DNA of 64,000 nucleotides from positions 124,001-188,000 of the forward strand of contig JANQFV010000037.1 of NCBI GenBank assembly GCA_028277645.1. The letters run 5' to 3'. Origin of the DNA: Phycisphaerae bacterium. GTDB taxonomy: Bacteria > Planctomycetota > Phycisphaerae > UBA1845 > Fen-1342. The notes under the pieces are model-generated. The model was given only the letters and a program-made list of their open reading frames with translations. It was not told the DNA's origin and searched no databases. Shown one piece after another: positions 15,856 through 24,045 of the stretch (position 1 is its first letter; each line of letters opens with the position of its first letter). Position numbers and translations under genes: made by a program.

Positions 15856-17466
15856 ATGCGACTGGTGGCGCTGCACGACAACGCGATGATCGCTGACGTC
15901 GTCTCCGAGAAGGAGTCGATCTACATCGGCTCAGACCCGGCCTGCCGCCTCGTGCTGGAGCACCCGGACGTCACACCCCGCCACGCAGTCGTATACCCGG
16001 ACCAGGAAGGCAACTGGCAGATCCAGGTGCTCGACGCCAACGCCCCGCTCCAGCTCAACGACGAAGTGCTGAGCGAAACAACACAGCTCCGCGAGAACGA
16101 CGCCCTGCGCATCGGCGACTTCCTCGTCCGCGCCTTCCCCGAATACACCGAACGCCCGGGCGCGCGGGTCGCGCTCGGCGTCTCCAAAGAGCAGCTCGAG
16201 CGGTTCGCCAAGACAACCCTGCCACCCGGGACGGTCCTCCGCCGGCTTGAGGAGCCGCTGACGCTTCAGCCCAATCAACTCGCCAGCGTGGCCCGCGCAG
16301 CCGTCGGATTGTCCGGCACCGCCGTGATCGAAGACTGTATGGACACCGCCCTGCAGTCGCTGCTCGAAAACTTCGGAGCCCAACGCGCCTGGCTCGGCAT
16401 TCGACGCACCGCGGCCGGTCGCCTGGAATACGTCGAGGGGCGTCTGCTGACCGGCCAACCGACCGACCTGCCCGAAATCGGCGAGACGCTGAAGACGCGC
16501 GTGCTGGATCGCGCCCAGTTCGCCCTGGTTCCGCGTGTCAGCCGCGATGAGCGCTTCTCCGTACTTTCCGGCCCACTGCTCGGCCCCAACGGATCGCTCG
16601 GCATGGCCTATCTTGACAGCGGCCTCTCGGGCCGGCGCTACGAGGAGCGCGACCTGGACTTCTTTGTCGTGCAGTTGCACGCATTGGGAGCACAACTCGA
16701 CGCGATCTTCCGTGGCCAGGCCCGCACGCGCGCCGCGATGGCCGACGGCCAGGTAACGCTGACCCACGAAGTGCAGACGCGCCTCACGCCGCGAAAGCTC
16801 CCGCAATGGGATCAGCTTCAGTGCAGCGCCTTTCGCGAGCCCGGCCGCCGGCACAGCGGCGACATCTATGACGTCTTGAAACTGGCGAACAACCTGGCCG
16901 CATTTCTGGTCGTGCACACCCCCGTCGGCGGCGCGCTGGCTCCGCTGCTCATGTCGCAAGCCCAAACGTCCTTCCGCGTCGCCGTCATGCACCAGGACAC
17001 GCCGGCCGTCTTCATGCGCACGTTGAACTGGATGCTATACGACGGCCAGGACGACCACCCGCTGCACTGCTTCGCCGGCGTGGTGGATCCCAAGACCGGG
17101 CAAATGCGTTACACGATCGCCGGCGACATGGGAGCGTTCGTCATCGGCAAGCGCGGCGAGGCCCGTAGCTTGGCCCCTGAGCAACCGCTTCCACCGGTGA
17201 GCGCCGCCCGCAGCACGGTTTACCCATTGTTGCCCGAACAACTCCGCACCGCCGATTCACTCGCGGTATTCTCTCGAGGCATCACGACTGCCACCAACGA
17301 AGCCGGCGACACGTTTGGCCAGGAGCGGACGCTGAATCTCCTCTGTGACGGTTTCGGCCAATCTGCTGGGTCGATGATGAAAGAGGTCGTAACCGACCTG
17401 GAGGCGTTCACCGCCGGCGTCGCCCAGCCGGAAGACATCACGATTGTGCTCGCACACCGACTTTGA
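15856..17466 (+). CDS. FHA-GAF-PPM (RsbU/SpoIIE-like) protein with degenerate phosphatase motifs
   Basis: A 536-aa cytoplasmic protein. Residues ~1-95 are an FHA domain (YIGSDPACRLVLEHP, then TPRHAVVYPD), which binds phosphothreonine. Residues ~140-300 resemble a GAF domain. Residues ~310-536 match the SpoIIE/RsbU-type PP2C phosphatase fold. The first metal-site motif is kept (HSGDIYDVLKL), as is a final EDITIV. However, the DVSGKG motif reads HTPVGG, the AGH motif reads AGDMG and the TDG motif reads SRG. Two of the four metal-binding aspartates are therefore missing, which predicts loss of catalysis. It may be a phosphopeptide-sensing scaffold. No kinase gene is adjacent. Start ATG 15856. 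Confidence 0.85.
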   Translation: MRLVALHDNAMIADVVSEKESIYIGSDPACRLVLEHPDVTPRHAVVYPDQEGNWQIQVLDANAPLQLNDEVLSETTQLRENDALRIGDFLVRAFPEYTERPGARVALGVSKEQLERFAKTTLPPGTVLRRLEEPLTLQPNQLASVARAAVGLSGTAVIEDCMDTALQSLLENFGAQRAWLGIRRTAAGRLEYVEGRLLTGQPTDLPEIGETLKTRVLDRAQFALVPRVSRDERFSVLSGPLLGPNGSLGMAYLDSGLSGRRYEERDLDFFVVQLHALGAQLDAIFRGQARTRAAMADGQVTLTHEVQTRLTPRKLPQWDQLQCSAFREPGRRHSGDIYDVLKLANNLAAFLVVHTPVGGALAPLLMSQAQTSFRVAVMHQDTPAVFMRTLNWMLYDGQDDHPLHCFAGVVDPKTGQMRYTIAGDMGAFVIGKRGEARSLAPEQPLPPVSAARSTVYPLLPEQLRTADSLAVFSRGITTATNEAGDTFGQERTLNLLCDGFGQSAGSMMKEVVTDLEAFTAGVAQPEDITIVLAHRL

Positions 17467-17662
17467 CCGGCCAGTTCTCAGCCGTGTAGTGCGGGCGGGC
17501 AGACAATCCCGGTGTAAGTGAGAAAAAACGCCGTCTGCGCAGAATCCGCGCGTAATTGGCACCGAAGAGCGCACTCTGGCCCCCCGTGAAGCGGTCCGTG
17601 AGATCATCAACCACAAGGAGGAAATCTGATCCTTCGGGCAGGATGCGCCGGCGCCAGGGCAC

Positions 17663-17701
17663 AAAAAAGCGTCCCGCACCGGACTTCACGGCACGGGACG
17701 C
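17663..17701 (-). terminator. Rho-independent terminator of the lysine-rich protein gene
   Basis: Minus-strand stem of 8 bp: GCGTCCCG (17701-17694) with CGGGACGC (17676-17669), followed by six T residues (17668-17663). It lies about 60 bases after the stop of the lysine-rich gene. Confidence 0.85.
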
Positions 17702-17759
17702 GCTGTGTCGCGAGACGTCCGAACTGTTAGGTCGAACGTCCGACGGGTGGCTCGTTGGC

Positions 17760-18017
17760 CTACCTCTTTTTCTTCGCGGTCTTCTTGCGCTTCACTTTCT
17801 TCTTGGTCACTTTCTTCTTGGCGACCTTCTTGCGCTTGACCTTCTTCTTGGCGGCCTTCTTCTTCGCAGTCTTCTTCTTGGTCACTTTCTTCTTGGCGAC
17901 CTTCTTACGCTTCACTTTCTTCTTGGCCACCTTCTTCTTCGCGACCTTCTTCTTGGTCACCTTCTTCTTCGCGGCCTTCTTCTTGACCGCTTTCTTGCGA
18001 GCTTTCTTCTTAGCCAT
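17760..18017 (-). CDS. lysine-repeat histone H1-like DNA-binding protein
   Basis: An 85-aa protein made almost only of Lys, Ala, Val, Thr and Arg. It is built from units such as AKKKVTKKK and VKRKKVAKKK repeated throughout, like the basic tail of histone H1 and bacterial H1-like proteins (HC1/HC2, AlgP). It has no globular domain. It should bind DNA, and perhaps RNA, without sequence specificity and contribute to nucleoid compaction. ATG 18017 has GAGG seven bases upstream. It lies 33 bases downstream of smc on the same strand and has its own terminator, so it may be co-transcribed with smc, another chromosome-organising protein. The DNA repeats invite copy-number variation. Confidence 0.85.
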   Translation of the reverse strand: MAKKKARKKAVKKKAAKKKVTKKKVAKKKVAKKKVKRKKVAKKKVTKKKTAKKKAAKKKVKRKKVAKKKVTKKKVKRKKTAKKKR

Positions 18018-18050
18018 GGCGCAACCTCACTAAACGGGAACAAGAAACCA

Positions 18051-21000
18051 TCACGCCACACTGGGCGTGGACACGCGATCATCAAACCGGACGCTGACCC
18101 GTTTACTCACGCCCGGCTCTTCCATCGTAATCCCATAAAGTACATCTACGCTAGCCATCGTGCGCTTGCTGTGCGTAATAATTACGAACTGCGTCTGCGA
18201 AAGGAACTCCGACAACAGCGTATTGAAACGATCCACGTTCGATTCATCAAGGGCTGCGTCAACTTCATCGAGAATCGCAAACGGCGACGGCCGACTCTTG
18301 AACACCGCCATCAACAAGCCAACTGCTGTCAACGTTTTCTCTCCGCCGGACAACAACGAGATCGAACGCGGCTCTTTGCCCGGTGGTCTGGCGATGATCT
18401 CGATACCACATTCAAGTGGGTTCTCCGGGTCTTCGAGAATGATATCGGCCTTTCCGCCCCCGAAGAGTTTACGAAACATCTCCTGGAAGTTCGCGCGCAC
18501 TTCCTCAAATGTCGACGCGAAGCGCGTGCGCGACTCCTGATCCAGATCGTCGATCAACGCCTCCAACCGCGCGATCGCACCCATCAGATCTTCGCGCTGT
18601 GCGACGAGTTGTTCGTGCCGCGGCGTCAGCTCTTCCAACTCCTGAATGGCATCCAGATTCACGTTGCCCAGGCGCGCGATCTTGCCGCGCAACTCTTCAA
18701 TCTCCTCCCGAATCGCCGTCCAATCCTGCTCGGTGTGCTCGTACTCGGCGTACTGCGCAACCAGATCGAGTTCGAGCTCCTCACGCACTCGCGCCACCAG
18801 ACCCTCGGCCCGCACCTCAATCTCGCGTTGTTCAACTTCCTGTGCGTGCAACGCCACCTCAGCCGTTTCGAGCCGCTTTTGCACGGCCCGCGCGGTGGCG
18901 CCGCTCTGCTCGAGTTGCTCACGCAGCGCCTGGCGCTGCTCCCGCAGTTGCAGAACCTGCTGCCGCTGCTCTTCACAAACGGTGGCCGTCCGCGACTGGA
19001 GTTCGCGAGCCGTCTGGACTTCCGCTTGCGAATGCCCGATCTCGGATTCCGCCTCCGCTGCCTCGCGCTCGGCGGTCGCCTGCTCGGCGGTCAGGGATTC
19101 AAGCCGCTGGCGCAGATCCCTCAGATTCTCCTCACCGGCGCTGCGCTTCTCGGCCGCCCGCCCGCGTTCGACCAGCGCAGCCGTATGTTGTTCGGCCAGT
19201 CGTGCCAGCAGCGCCTCAAACTCGCCCAACTCGCGACCGAGTCGTTCAATCTCCGACTGCCGCGACTGCTCGGTGTCGCCGGCCGCCGACCGCTCCGCCT
19301 GCAATTCAGTCAACCGTTTGCCAACCTCATCACGCGAACGCTGCAGCCCGGCCAGTTCGTCATCGAGCACGCGCAGCTCTCGCTCCGATCGCGCCTGCTC
19401 GTCTGCGGTGCGGTCGCGCGCCGCACACGCCTCGGCGTGTTCGCGCTGCACGGTCGCAATCTGTGCCAGATGCCCTTCGCGCCGCAACTGCACGTCCGAA
19501 TGGCGCTGCTCCGTCTCCGCGCGCGCTCTGACTCGTTGCTCGAGGTGCGTCTCCACCTCGTCCAGTTCGACGCGCAGTTGTCGCACTTCGGCCTTGCGGC
19601 TGATCAGACCGGCGCTCGCGGCATCGACGCCGCGCGCAACACGGCCGTCCGCGCCTACGGTCCACCCGTCCAGCGTGACAAACACGTATCCCGCCAGAGC
19701 ATCGTGTGCCAACCGCAGTCCGCGCGCCAGCGTATCCACGACGATCACCCGCCCCAGCAGATGTTCCACCAACGGCTTCACGTCATCCGCGCAGATCACC
19801 CAGTCACTCGCCCGCGCCACAAACCCGGGCGTCGACTCATACCCACTCGGTAACGTCCGTGCTGACACCCGGTCCAACGCCAACGCGCGCACGGCCCCAG
19901 GCGTCTCGCCGCGCCGCTCGAACTCTTCCAAGAACTGGCCCATACATCGAACGACGATGTGGCTCTCGAACTGTGCCAGCACGGGCTCTAGTAGCGGCAG
20001 ACGCGGATCGTCGATCCGCAACAGTTCCGCCACCAGACCAACGATGTTGCCGTCGTCGGTTTCCCGATCGCGCCAGGCGAGTACCGTCTGGGTTCCCTGC
20101 TCAACACCCTCCAGCCGGCGCTCCATATCTTCGAGCACCGCCAGTCGCGACATCACGCCGCTGCGCTGTTCCTTCGTTTCGCCAATCTCGGCGTCGAGTC
20201 GCGTCTGATCGGCGTCGAGTTCTGCCAGCTCATCGTCGTTCTCCCGCAGCGCGGCTGACAGCGTCGCGGTTTTCGAATCGAGCTTGTTGAGCCTGGTCCC
20301 CAACTCTTCCAGCTTCGCTTTTGCCGCTGCGACCGTTTGCGAAACGCCTTCGTGGCGTTCCGTCAGACGATCGAGCTGCGCTCGCAGCCGCCCCTCCTGC
20401 TGCGCCAGGTTCGCCTCTTCGTTCTGCAGCAGTGCTGCTTGCCGGGCCGCCTCGTATGCGGCTGACTTCGCCTGCTCCAGCGTGGTCCGCGCCGTCGAGG
20501 TCTTACCTTCAGCCTGGCGTTGCTCGGTTACGAGCGTTTGGATTCGCTCCGCCTCCGAGACCTCCGCCGCGCGCAACAGCTTGAGCTCCCCCTCCGCCTG
20601 CGCGCTCCGATCCTGCAACTCCGCCAACCGCCGGCCGATATCAACCGCTTGTTGCCGACGTCGTTCGCTGGCTTGTTTCAGATCATCGCATCGTCGCTGG
20701 CCTTGCGTGATACGCTCGGCCAGGGCGCTGAGCTCCGTCTGCGACGCGTGCAGCGCCGACTCCGCGTGCTGAATCCCCTCGTCAAGCTTCTGGGCGGCTG
20801 CGGCGCGCTCGGCCGACTCAGCATCACTCGCCGCCAGCGCGGCCCGCTCCTCGTTCACGACATCCCGCAGTCGCTGCAATTCGCCGGCTAACGCCCGGCG
20901 CTTCTGCTCCAATTCGTGATACTCGGCCATGCTAAACGACGACCGCAGTGCCCGCAGTCGAGCATCGTATTCAAGGAAGTTCCGTGCCTTGCCCGCCGCC

Positions 21001-21620
21001 AGCCGCACGCTCCGTAGTCGCCGCTCCAGCTCTTCCAACACGTCGTGCAGACGTAACAGGTTGTTCTGTGTTCGTTCGAGCTTCCGCTGTGCCTCGGCAC
21101 GACGGACCTTGTAGCGACTGATGCCGGCCGCCTCCTCGAAAATCTCACGCCGTTCCAGCGGGCTGGCCTGCAACAGCAGATCAACACGGCCCTGCTCAAT
21201 CACGCTGTAGGCATCGACGCCGACCCCGGTATCGAGCAACAGTTCTTTGATGTCTTTTAGCCGGCAGGCCTTCCCGTTAAGCCGATACTCGCTCTCGCCG
21301 CTGGCGTACAGGACGCGCCCGACCGTAACCTCATCCTCGTCGGTCCGCAAAACCCCGCCCCGGTTATCAAACACAAGCGTGACTTCAGCTCGATTCGCCG
21401 GCTTGCGGGTTCGCGACCCCGCGAAAATCACGTCCGCCATCTTCCCGCCCCGCAGACTACGCGCCGACTGCTCGCCCAGGACCCACCGGACGGCGTCCAG
21501 GATATTGGACTTACCGCAGCCATTGGGCCCGACGACACCGATTAACTGCGCCCCGAACTCAAACTCCGTCCGGTCGGCGAAGCTCTTGAAACCGTGCAGA
21601 ACGATTCGCTTCAGGAACAC
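18051..21620 (-). CDS. smc: chromosome segregation ATPase SMC
   Basis: A 1189-aa protein of full SMC length. The N-terminal ATPase half has Walker A GPNGCGKSNILDAV (~33-44) and the Q-loop region. A long coiled coil follows (~170-500). The hinge is at about 510-670 (DGNIVGLVAELLRIDDPR, then VVDTLARGL). A second coiled coil runs to about 1010. The C-terminal half has the ABC signature LLSGGEKTLTAVGLLMAVF and Walker B FAILDEVDAALDESN. It forms a DNA-entrapping dimer with ScpA/ScpB (not in this window) to organise and segregate the chromosome. ATG 21620 aligns with the usual MFLKRIVLHGFKSFADRT start. A long plus-strand frame inside it is a shadow. Confidence 0.97.
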   Translation of the reverse strand: MFLKRIVLHGFKSFADRTEFEFGAQLIGVVGPNGCGKSNILDAVRWVLGEQSARSLRGGKMADVIFAGSRTRKPANRAEVTLVFDNRGGVLRTDEDEVTVGRVLYASGESEYRLNGKACRLKDIKELLLDTGVGVDAYSVIEQGRVDLLLQASPLERREIFEEAAGISRYKVRRAEAQRKLERTQNNLLRLHDVLEELERRLRSVRLAAGKARNFLEYDARLRALRSSFSMAEYHELEQKRRALAGELQRLRDVVNEERAALAASDAESAERAAAAQKLDEGIQHAESALHASQTELSALAERITQGQRRCDDLKQASERRRQQAVDIGRRLAELQDRSAQAEGELKLLRAAEVSEAERIQTLVTEQRQAEGKTSTARTTLEQAKSAAYEAARQAALLQNEEANLAQQEGRLRAQLDRLTERHEGVSQTVAAAKAKLEELGTRLNKLDSKTATLSAALRENDDELAELDADQTRLDAEIGETKEQRSGVMSRLAVLEDMERRLEGVEQGTQTVLAWRDRETDDGNIVGLVAELLRIDDPRLPLLEPVLAQFESHIVVRCMGQFLEEFERRGETPGAVRALALDRVSARTLPSGYESTPGFVARASDWVICADDVKPLVEHLLGRVIVVDTLARGLRLAHDALAGYVFVTLDGWTVGADGRVARGVDAASAGLISRKAEVRQLRVELDEVETHLEQRVRARAETEQRHSDVQLRREGHLAQIATVQREHAEACAARDRTADEQARSERELRVLDDELAGLQRSRDEVGKRLTELQAERSAAGDTEQSRQSEIERLGRELGEFEALLARLAEQHTAALVERGRAAEKRSAGEENLRDLRQRLESLTAEQATAEREAAEAESEIGHSQAEVQTARELQSRTATVCEEQRQQVLQLREQRQALREQLEQSGATARAVQKRLETAEVALHAQEVEQREIEVRAEGLVARVREELELDLVAQYAEYEHTEQDWTAIREEIEELRGKIARLGNVNLDAIQELEELTPRHEQLVAQREDLMGAIARLEALIDDLDQESRTRFASTFEEVRANFQEMFRKLFGGGKADIILEDPENPLECGIEIIARPPGKEPRSISLLSGGEKTLTAVGLLMAVFKSRPSPFAILDEVDAALDESNVDRFNTLLSEFLSQTQFVIITHSKRTMASVDVLYGITMEEPGVSKRVSVRFDDRVSTPSVA

Positions 21621-21924
21621 GTCAACTCTCTAACAGCGGGTCCGCGTCACCGCCCCGCAGCAACGATCTCAGCGCACACCGCGCCCGCCTACTACATCTA
21701 GTATTCGACGTCCGAATATAGCTCAAGCAATACCACCCTTCAACCCGTTCACACGTCCCGGCGCCGCCGAGAGCGCGCAATCATGTCCGATTGGACCGCA
21801 AATCGAGCGTGCCAGTCACGCCGCCCAACGTCCCAAACATTCAATCATCCATGGGATTACTTCACCCGCTAGGGACTTCCTGCGGCGCAGAGCGACGAAT
21901 TATGCGCCTTCTCCGAAACCGCGT

Positions 21925-21954
21925 TTGACATTGAAAAATCGCGGGGCCTAGAAG
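21925..21954 (+). promoter_or_regulatory. candidate promoter of PEP-CTERM gene 1
   Basis: A perfect -35 TTGACA (21925-21930), then TAGAAG at 21949-21954 after 18 bases (four of six). A start near 21961 puts a hairpin at about +10, the same place as in the paralogue. Confidence 0.5.
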
Positions 21955-21969
21955 TTCAGTGACAAGAGG

Positions 21970-22047
21970 AAGGTGCGAAGAGCACCTTTTCAAGCTGAAC
22001 GTCTCAGGAGGCCAGAAGCACCTCCGCTGGCACCGTAATTTGGGAGA
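21970..22047 (+). promoter_or_regulatory. structured 5' leader of PEP-CTERM gene 1
   Basis: It has a perfect 7-bp hairpin, AAGGTGC (21970-21976) with GCACCTT (21982-21988). Then comes a box at 22001-22047 that is almost identical to 23103-23149 of the paralogue. The box contains GGAGG...CCTCC (22007-22011 with 22021-22025), able to form a second hairpin, and ends with GGGAGA, the likely ribosome site for ATG 22056. The GGAGG in the box is itself a perfect anti-SD match placed too far upstream to start this gene. Confidence 0.6.
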
Positions 22048-22055
22048 AACGGACC

Positions 22056-22811
22056 ATGAAGAAAGCGCTGTGCATTGCTCTCAGTCTGTCGTTTGCCGCC
22101 GCGGCGGTCGCTGACATCGAATTCTTTTTCACCTCTAGTTCTGCCGGTTGGGGCCTGACGCAGGGTCCGACCGCGATCGTCGCCGACCCGTTCGTGCCGA
22201 GCAGCTTCAGCGGCTTCGACACGTACTACGGCTACACCATCGCCCAGGGCGGCGACCCGAACGTGCTGGGTGCGGGTGACGTCCCCGCCACCCTGATCTC
22301 GGGTAATCCGGACAGCATCCCCGATGCCGTCATCACTCCGGCCGAGTTCACCTACCTCTGGGTCCACTTCGACGAGAACGAGGTCGACAACAACAAGATC
22401 AACGGCATCAATGGCCTGTTCATGGACGGCGCGTCCGAGACGTCGTACTACTACGCCAATACCGCTGGTTTCCGCTGGGACGGCGACCTCGATCCGAGTG
22501 AACTGAAGATGAACCCGCAGTCGCTCGTCGCAGTTACGTCGGTCGGTATCCAAAACAGCACCGCGAATAGCGCCCAGAACATGTACTACGGTGGTGGCAA
22601 GAACAGCGCCGGCGACGGTTTCCGCACCGCCCTGGTCGGCGCGATTGACTACGACACCGTCGGCAGCTACGTCGGTACGCTTACCGAGATCAGCACCAGC
22701 GAGAACGGCACCGCCCAGACCTGGAAGTTCCTCAACGGCGTCCAGGTCGTTCCGGAGCCGGCCAGCCTGCTGCTGATCGGTCTGGCGGGTCTGGTCCTGC
22801 GTCGTCGCTAA
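22056..22811 (+). CDS. PEP-CTERM anchored secreted protein, paralogue 1
   Basis: A 251-aa exported protein with a signal peptide (KKALCIALSLSFAAAAVADI) and a C-terminal PEP-CTERM sorting tail: VVPEPASLLL, a hydrophobic stretch, then GLVLRRR. Exosortase cleaves such tails and moves the protein to the surface or extracellular matrix. The body is rich in Gly, Ser, Tyr and Asn and has the WVHFDENEVDNNKINGINGL and NMYYGGGKNSAG segments. No enzyme signature is visible. It is closely similar to the next gene over its whole length. Exosortase is not in this window. It has its own promoter, leader and terminator. Confidence 0.9.
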   Translation: MKKALCIALSLSFAAAAVADIEFFFTSSSAGWGLTQGPTAIVADPFVPSSFSGFDTYYGYTIAQGGDPNVLGAGDVPATLISGNPDSIPDAVITPAEFTYLWVHFDENEVDNNKINGINGLFMDGASETSYYYANTAGFRWDGDLDPSELKMNPQSLVAVTSVGIQNSTANSAQNMYYGGGKNSAGDGFRTALVGAIDYDTVGSYVGTLTEISTSENGTAQTWKFLNGVQVVPEPASLLLIGLAGLVLRRR

Positions 22812-22855
22812 GTCGACCACGCTGACCGAACACGCGAATTCGAAGCAAACTCCGG

Positions 22856-22892
22856 AAGGAGTCGGGCATTGCTCGGCTCCTTTCTCTTTTTT
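22856..22892 (+). terminator. Rho-independent terminator of PEP-CTERM gene 1
   Basis: AAGGAG (22856-22861) pairs with CTCCTT (22877-22882), with further pairs inside. It is followed by TCTCTTTTTT to 22892. Confidence 0.8.
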
Positions 22893-23029
22893 GCGCGGTA
22901 CTTACACAGAATTCATCTTTGGTTATCGGACTATTTACCCGCCGCTCGCGTGCTAAACCGGTAAAAAAGCATATCTTAGAGCATAAAGGGTTCCACGCAG
23001 GACAAGCCCGCAACCGCCAGCACTTTTGG

Positions 23030-23058
23030 TTGCATTGGGTTTTCGCCTCGACTATACT
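23030..23058 (+). promoter_or_regulatory. sigma-70 promoter of PEP-CTERM gene 2
   Basis: TTGCAT (23030-23035), a 17-base spacer, then TATACT (23053-23058). The start is predicted near 23065, so the leader hairpin begins at about +11. Confidence 0.7.
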
Positions 23059-23075
23059 GCGGCAGAAGAGAGGAA

Positions 23076-23149
23076 GGGTGAGCGTCACCCACGATGGTAT
23101 AAGTCTCAGGAGGCCGGAAGCACCTCCGCTGGCACTGTTAATTGGGAGA
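23076..23149 (+). promoter_or_regulatory. structured 5' leader of PEP-CTERM gene 2
   Basis: A hairpin GGGTGA (23076-23081) with TCACCC (23085-23090) sits at the same place relative to the promoter as the hairpin in paralogue 1, but with a different sequence. The box 23103-23149 is then shared almost exactly with 22001-22047, including GGAGG...CCTCC and the GGGAGA ribosome site. Conservation of the box, and of a stem without its sequence, points to a functional RNA leader. Confidence 0.6.
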
Positions 23150-23157
23150 TTGGGATC

Positions 23158-23919
23158 ATGAAGAAAGCGTTGTGCATCGCTCTGAGTCTTGCGTTCGCTG
23201 CCGTTGCGACCGCAGACGTCGAGTTCTTCTTCACTAGCAGCTCGGCAGGTTACGGCCTGACGCAGGGTCCGACGGCGATCGTCGCCGACCCGTTCATCCC
23301 GAGCTCATTCACCGGCTTCGACACCTACTACGGCTACACGATCGCTCAGGGTGGCGACCCGAACGTGTTGGCCGGCACTGACGTCCCCGCAGCGTTGATC
23401 GCTGGAAACCCGGACTTCATCGCTGACGCCGTCATCGATCCGGGCGCGGGCGAGTTCGTGTACCTGTGGGTCCACTTCGACGAGACCGAAGCTGACAACA
23501 CCAAGATCAACGGCATCAACGGTCTGTTCATGGCCGGTGCGTCGGCCACCTCGTACTACTACTGCAACACTGCCGGCTTCCGCTGGGACGGTGCCCTTGA
23601 TGCGGCCGCCCTCAGCCAGAACCCGCAGTCGTTGGTCGCCGTCACCTCGGCTGGTATCCTGAATACCACCGCGAACAGCGCCCAGAACATGTACTACGGT
23701 GGTGGCAAGAACAGCGCCGGTGCCGGTTTCCGCACCGCGCTGCTCGGCGCCGTTGCCTACGACACCGTCGGCAGCTACGCCGGCACCCTGACCGAGGTCA
23801 GCACCAGCACCGCTGGCACCGCCCAGACCTGGAAGTTCCTCAACGGCGTCCAGGTCGTTCCGGAGCCAGCCAGCCTGCTGCTGATCGGTCTGGCGGGTCT
23901 GGTCCTGCGTCGTCGCTAA
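23158..23919 (+). CDS. PEP-CTERM anchored secreted protein, paralogue 2
   Basis: A 253-aa exported protein with signal peptide KKALCIALSLAFAAVATADV and the same PEP-CTERM tail as paralogue 1. It aligns with paralogue 1 over the full length with a two-residue insertion near residue 97 (DPGAGEFVYLWVHF). The C-terminal ~35 codons and the first bases after the stop are almost identical at DNA level, which suggests recent duplication or gene conversion. ATG 23158 is used, not the upstream TTG, because the signal peptide begins there and GGGAGA precedes it. Both proteins are probably matrix or surface components handled by an exosortase encoded elsewhere. Confidence 0.9.
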   Translation: MKKALCIALSLAFAAVATADVEFFFTSSSAGYGLTQGPTAIVADPFIPSSFTGFDTYYGYTIAQGGDPNVLAGTDVPAALIAGNPDFIADAVIDPGAGEFVYLWVHFDETEADNTKINGINGLFMAGASATSYYYCNTAGFRWDGALDAAALSQNPQSLVAVTSAGILNTTANSAQNMYYGGGKNSAGAGFRTALLGAVAYDTVGSYAGTLTEVSTSTAGTAQTWKFLNGVQVVPEPASLLLIGLAGLVLRRR

Positions 23920-23953
23920 GTCGACGTCACGCTAGCCTGACTAGCTGATTACA

Positions 23954-23992
23954 CGAGGGTCGGATTATTGCATCCGACTCTCGTTCTTTTTT
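23954..23992 (+). terminator. Rho-independent terminator of PEP-CTERM gene 2
   Basis: An 11-bp stem (CGAGGGTCGGA, 23954-23964, with 23973-23983; one G-T pair) is followed by TTCTTTTTT. Confidence 0.85.
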
Positions 23993-24045
23993 GCGCACGT
24001 ATTTTTCGCTCCCACCATCTCGAAAACTTGAAACCGGCGTTCGAC

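Larger units (their letters stand above)
21621..22055 (+). other. 435-bp divergent region between smc and the first PEP-CTERM gene
   Basis: No coding frame of note. The left part is the smc upstream region, without a convincing promoter. The right part carries a TTGACA-type promoter (21925-21954) and a structured leader (21970-22047) for the PEP-CTERM gene. Confidence 0.6.
22812..23157 (+). other. 346-bp gap between the two PEP-CTERM genes
   Basis: It holds the terminator of gene 1, an AT-richer stretch (22890-22990) without a gene, the promoter of gene 2 and its structured leader. No coding frame is credible; a frame in register with gene 2 from a TTG at 23026 is only its non-coding leader. 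Confidence 0.6.

Noticed and set aside
17760-18017. The regular repeats considered as a CRISPR or tandem non-coding repeat.
   Set aside because: The period is codon-based and the frame encodes a coherent lysine-rich protein with start, ribosome site and terminator.
17556-19853. A 765-codon plus-strand open frame.
   Set aside because: It is antisense to the C-terminal half of smc and to the lysine-rich gene, has no ribosome site and no domain; long antisense frames are expected at high GC.
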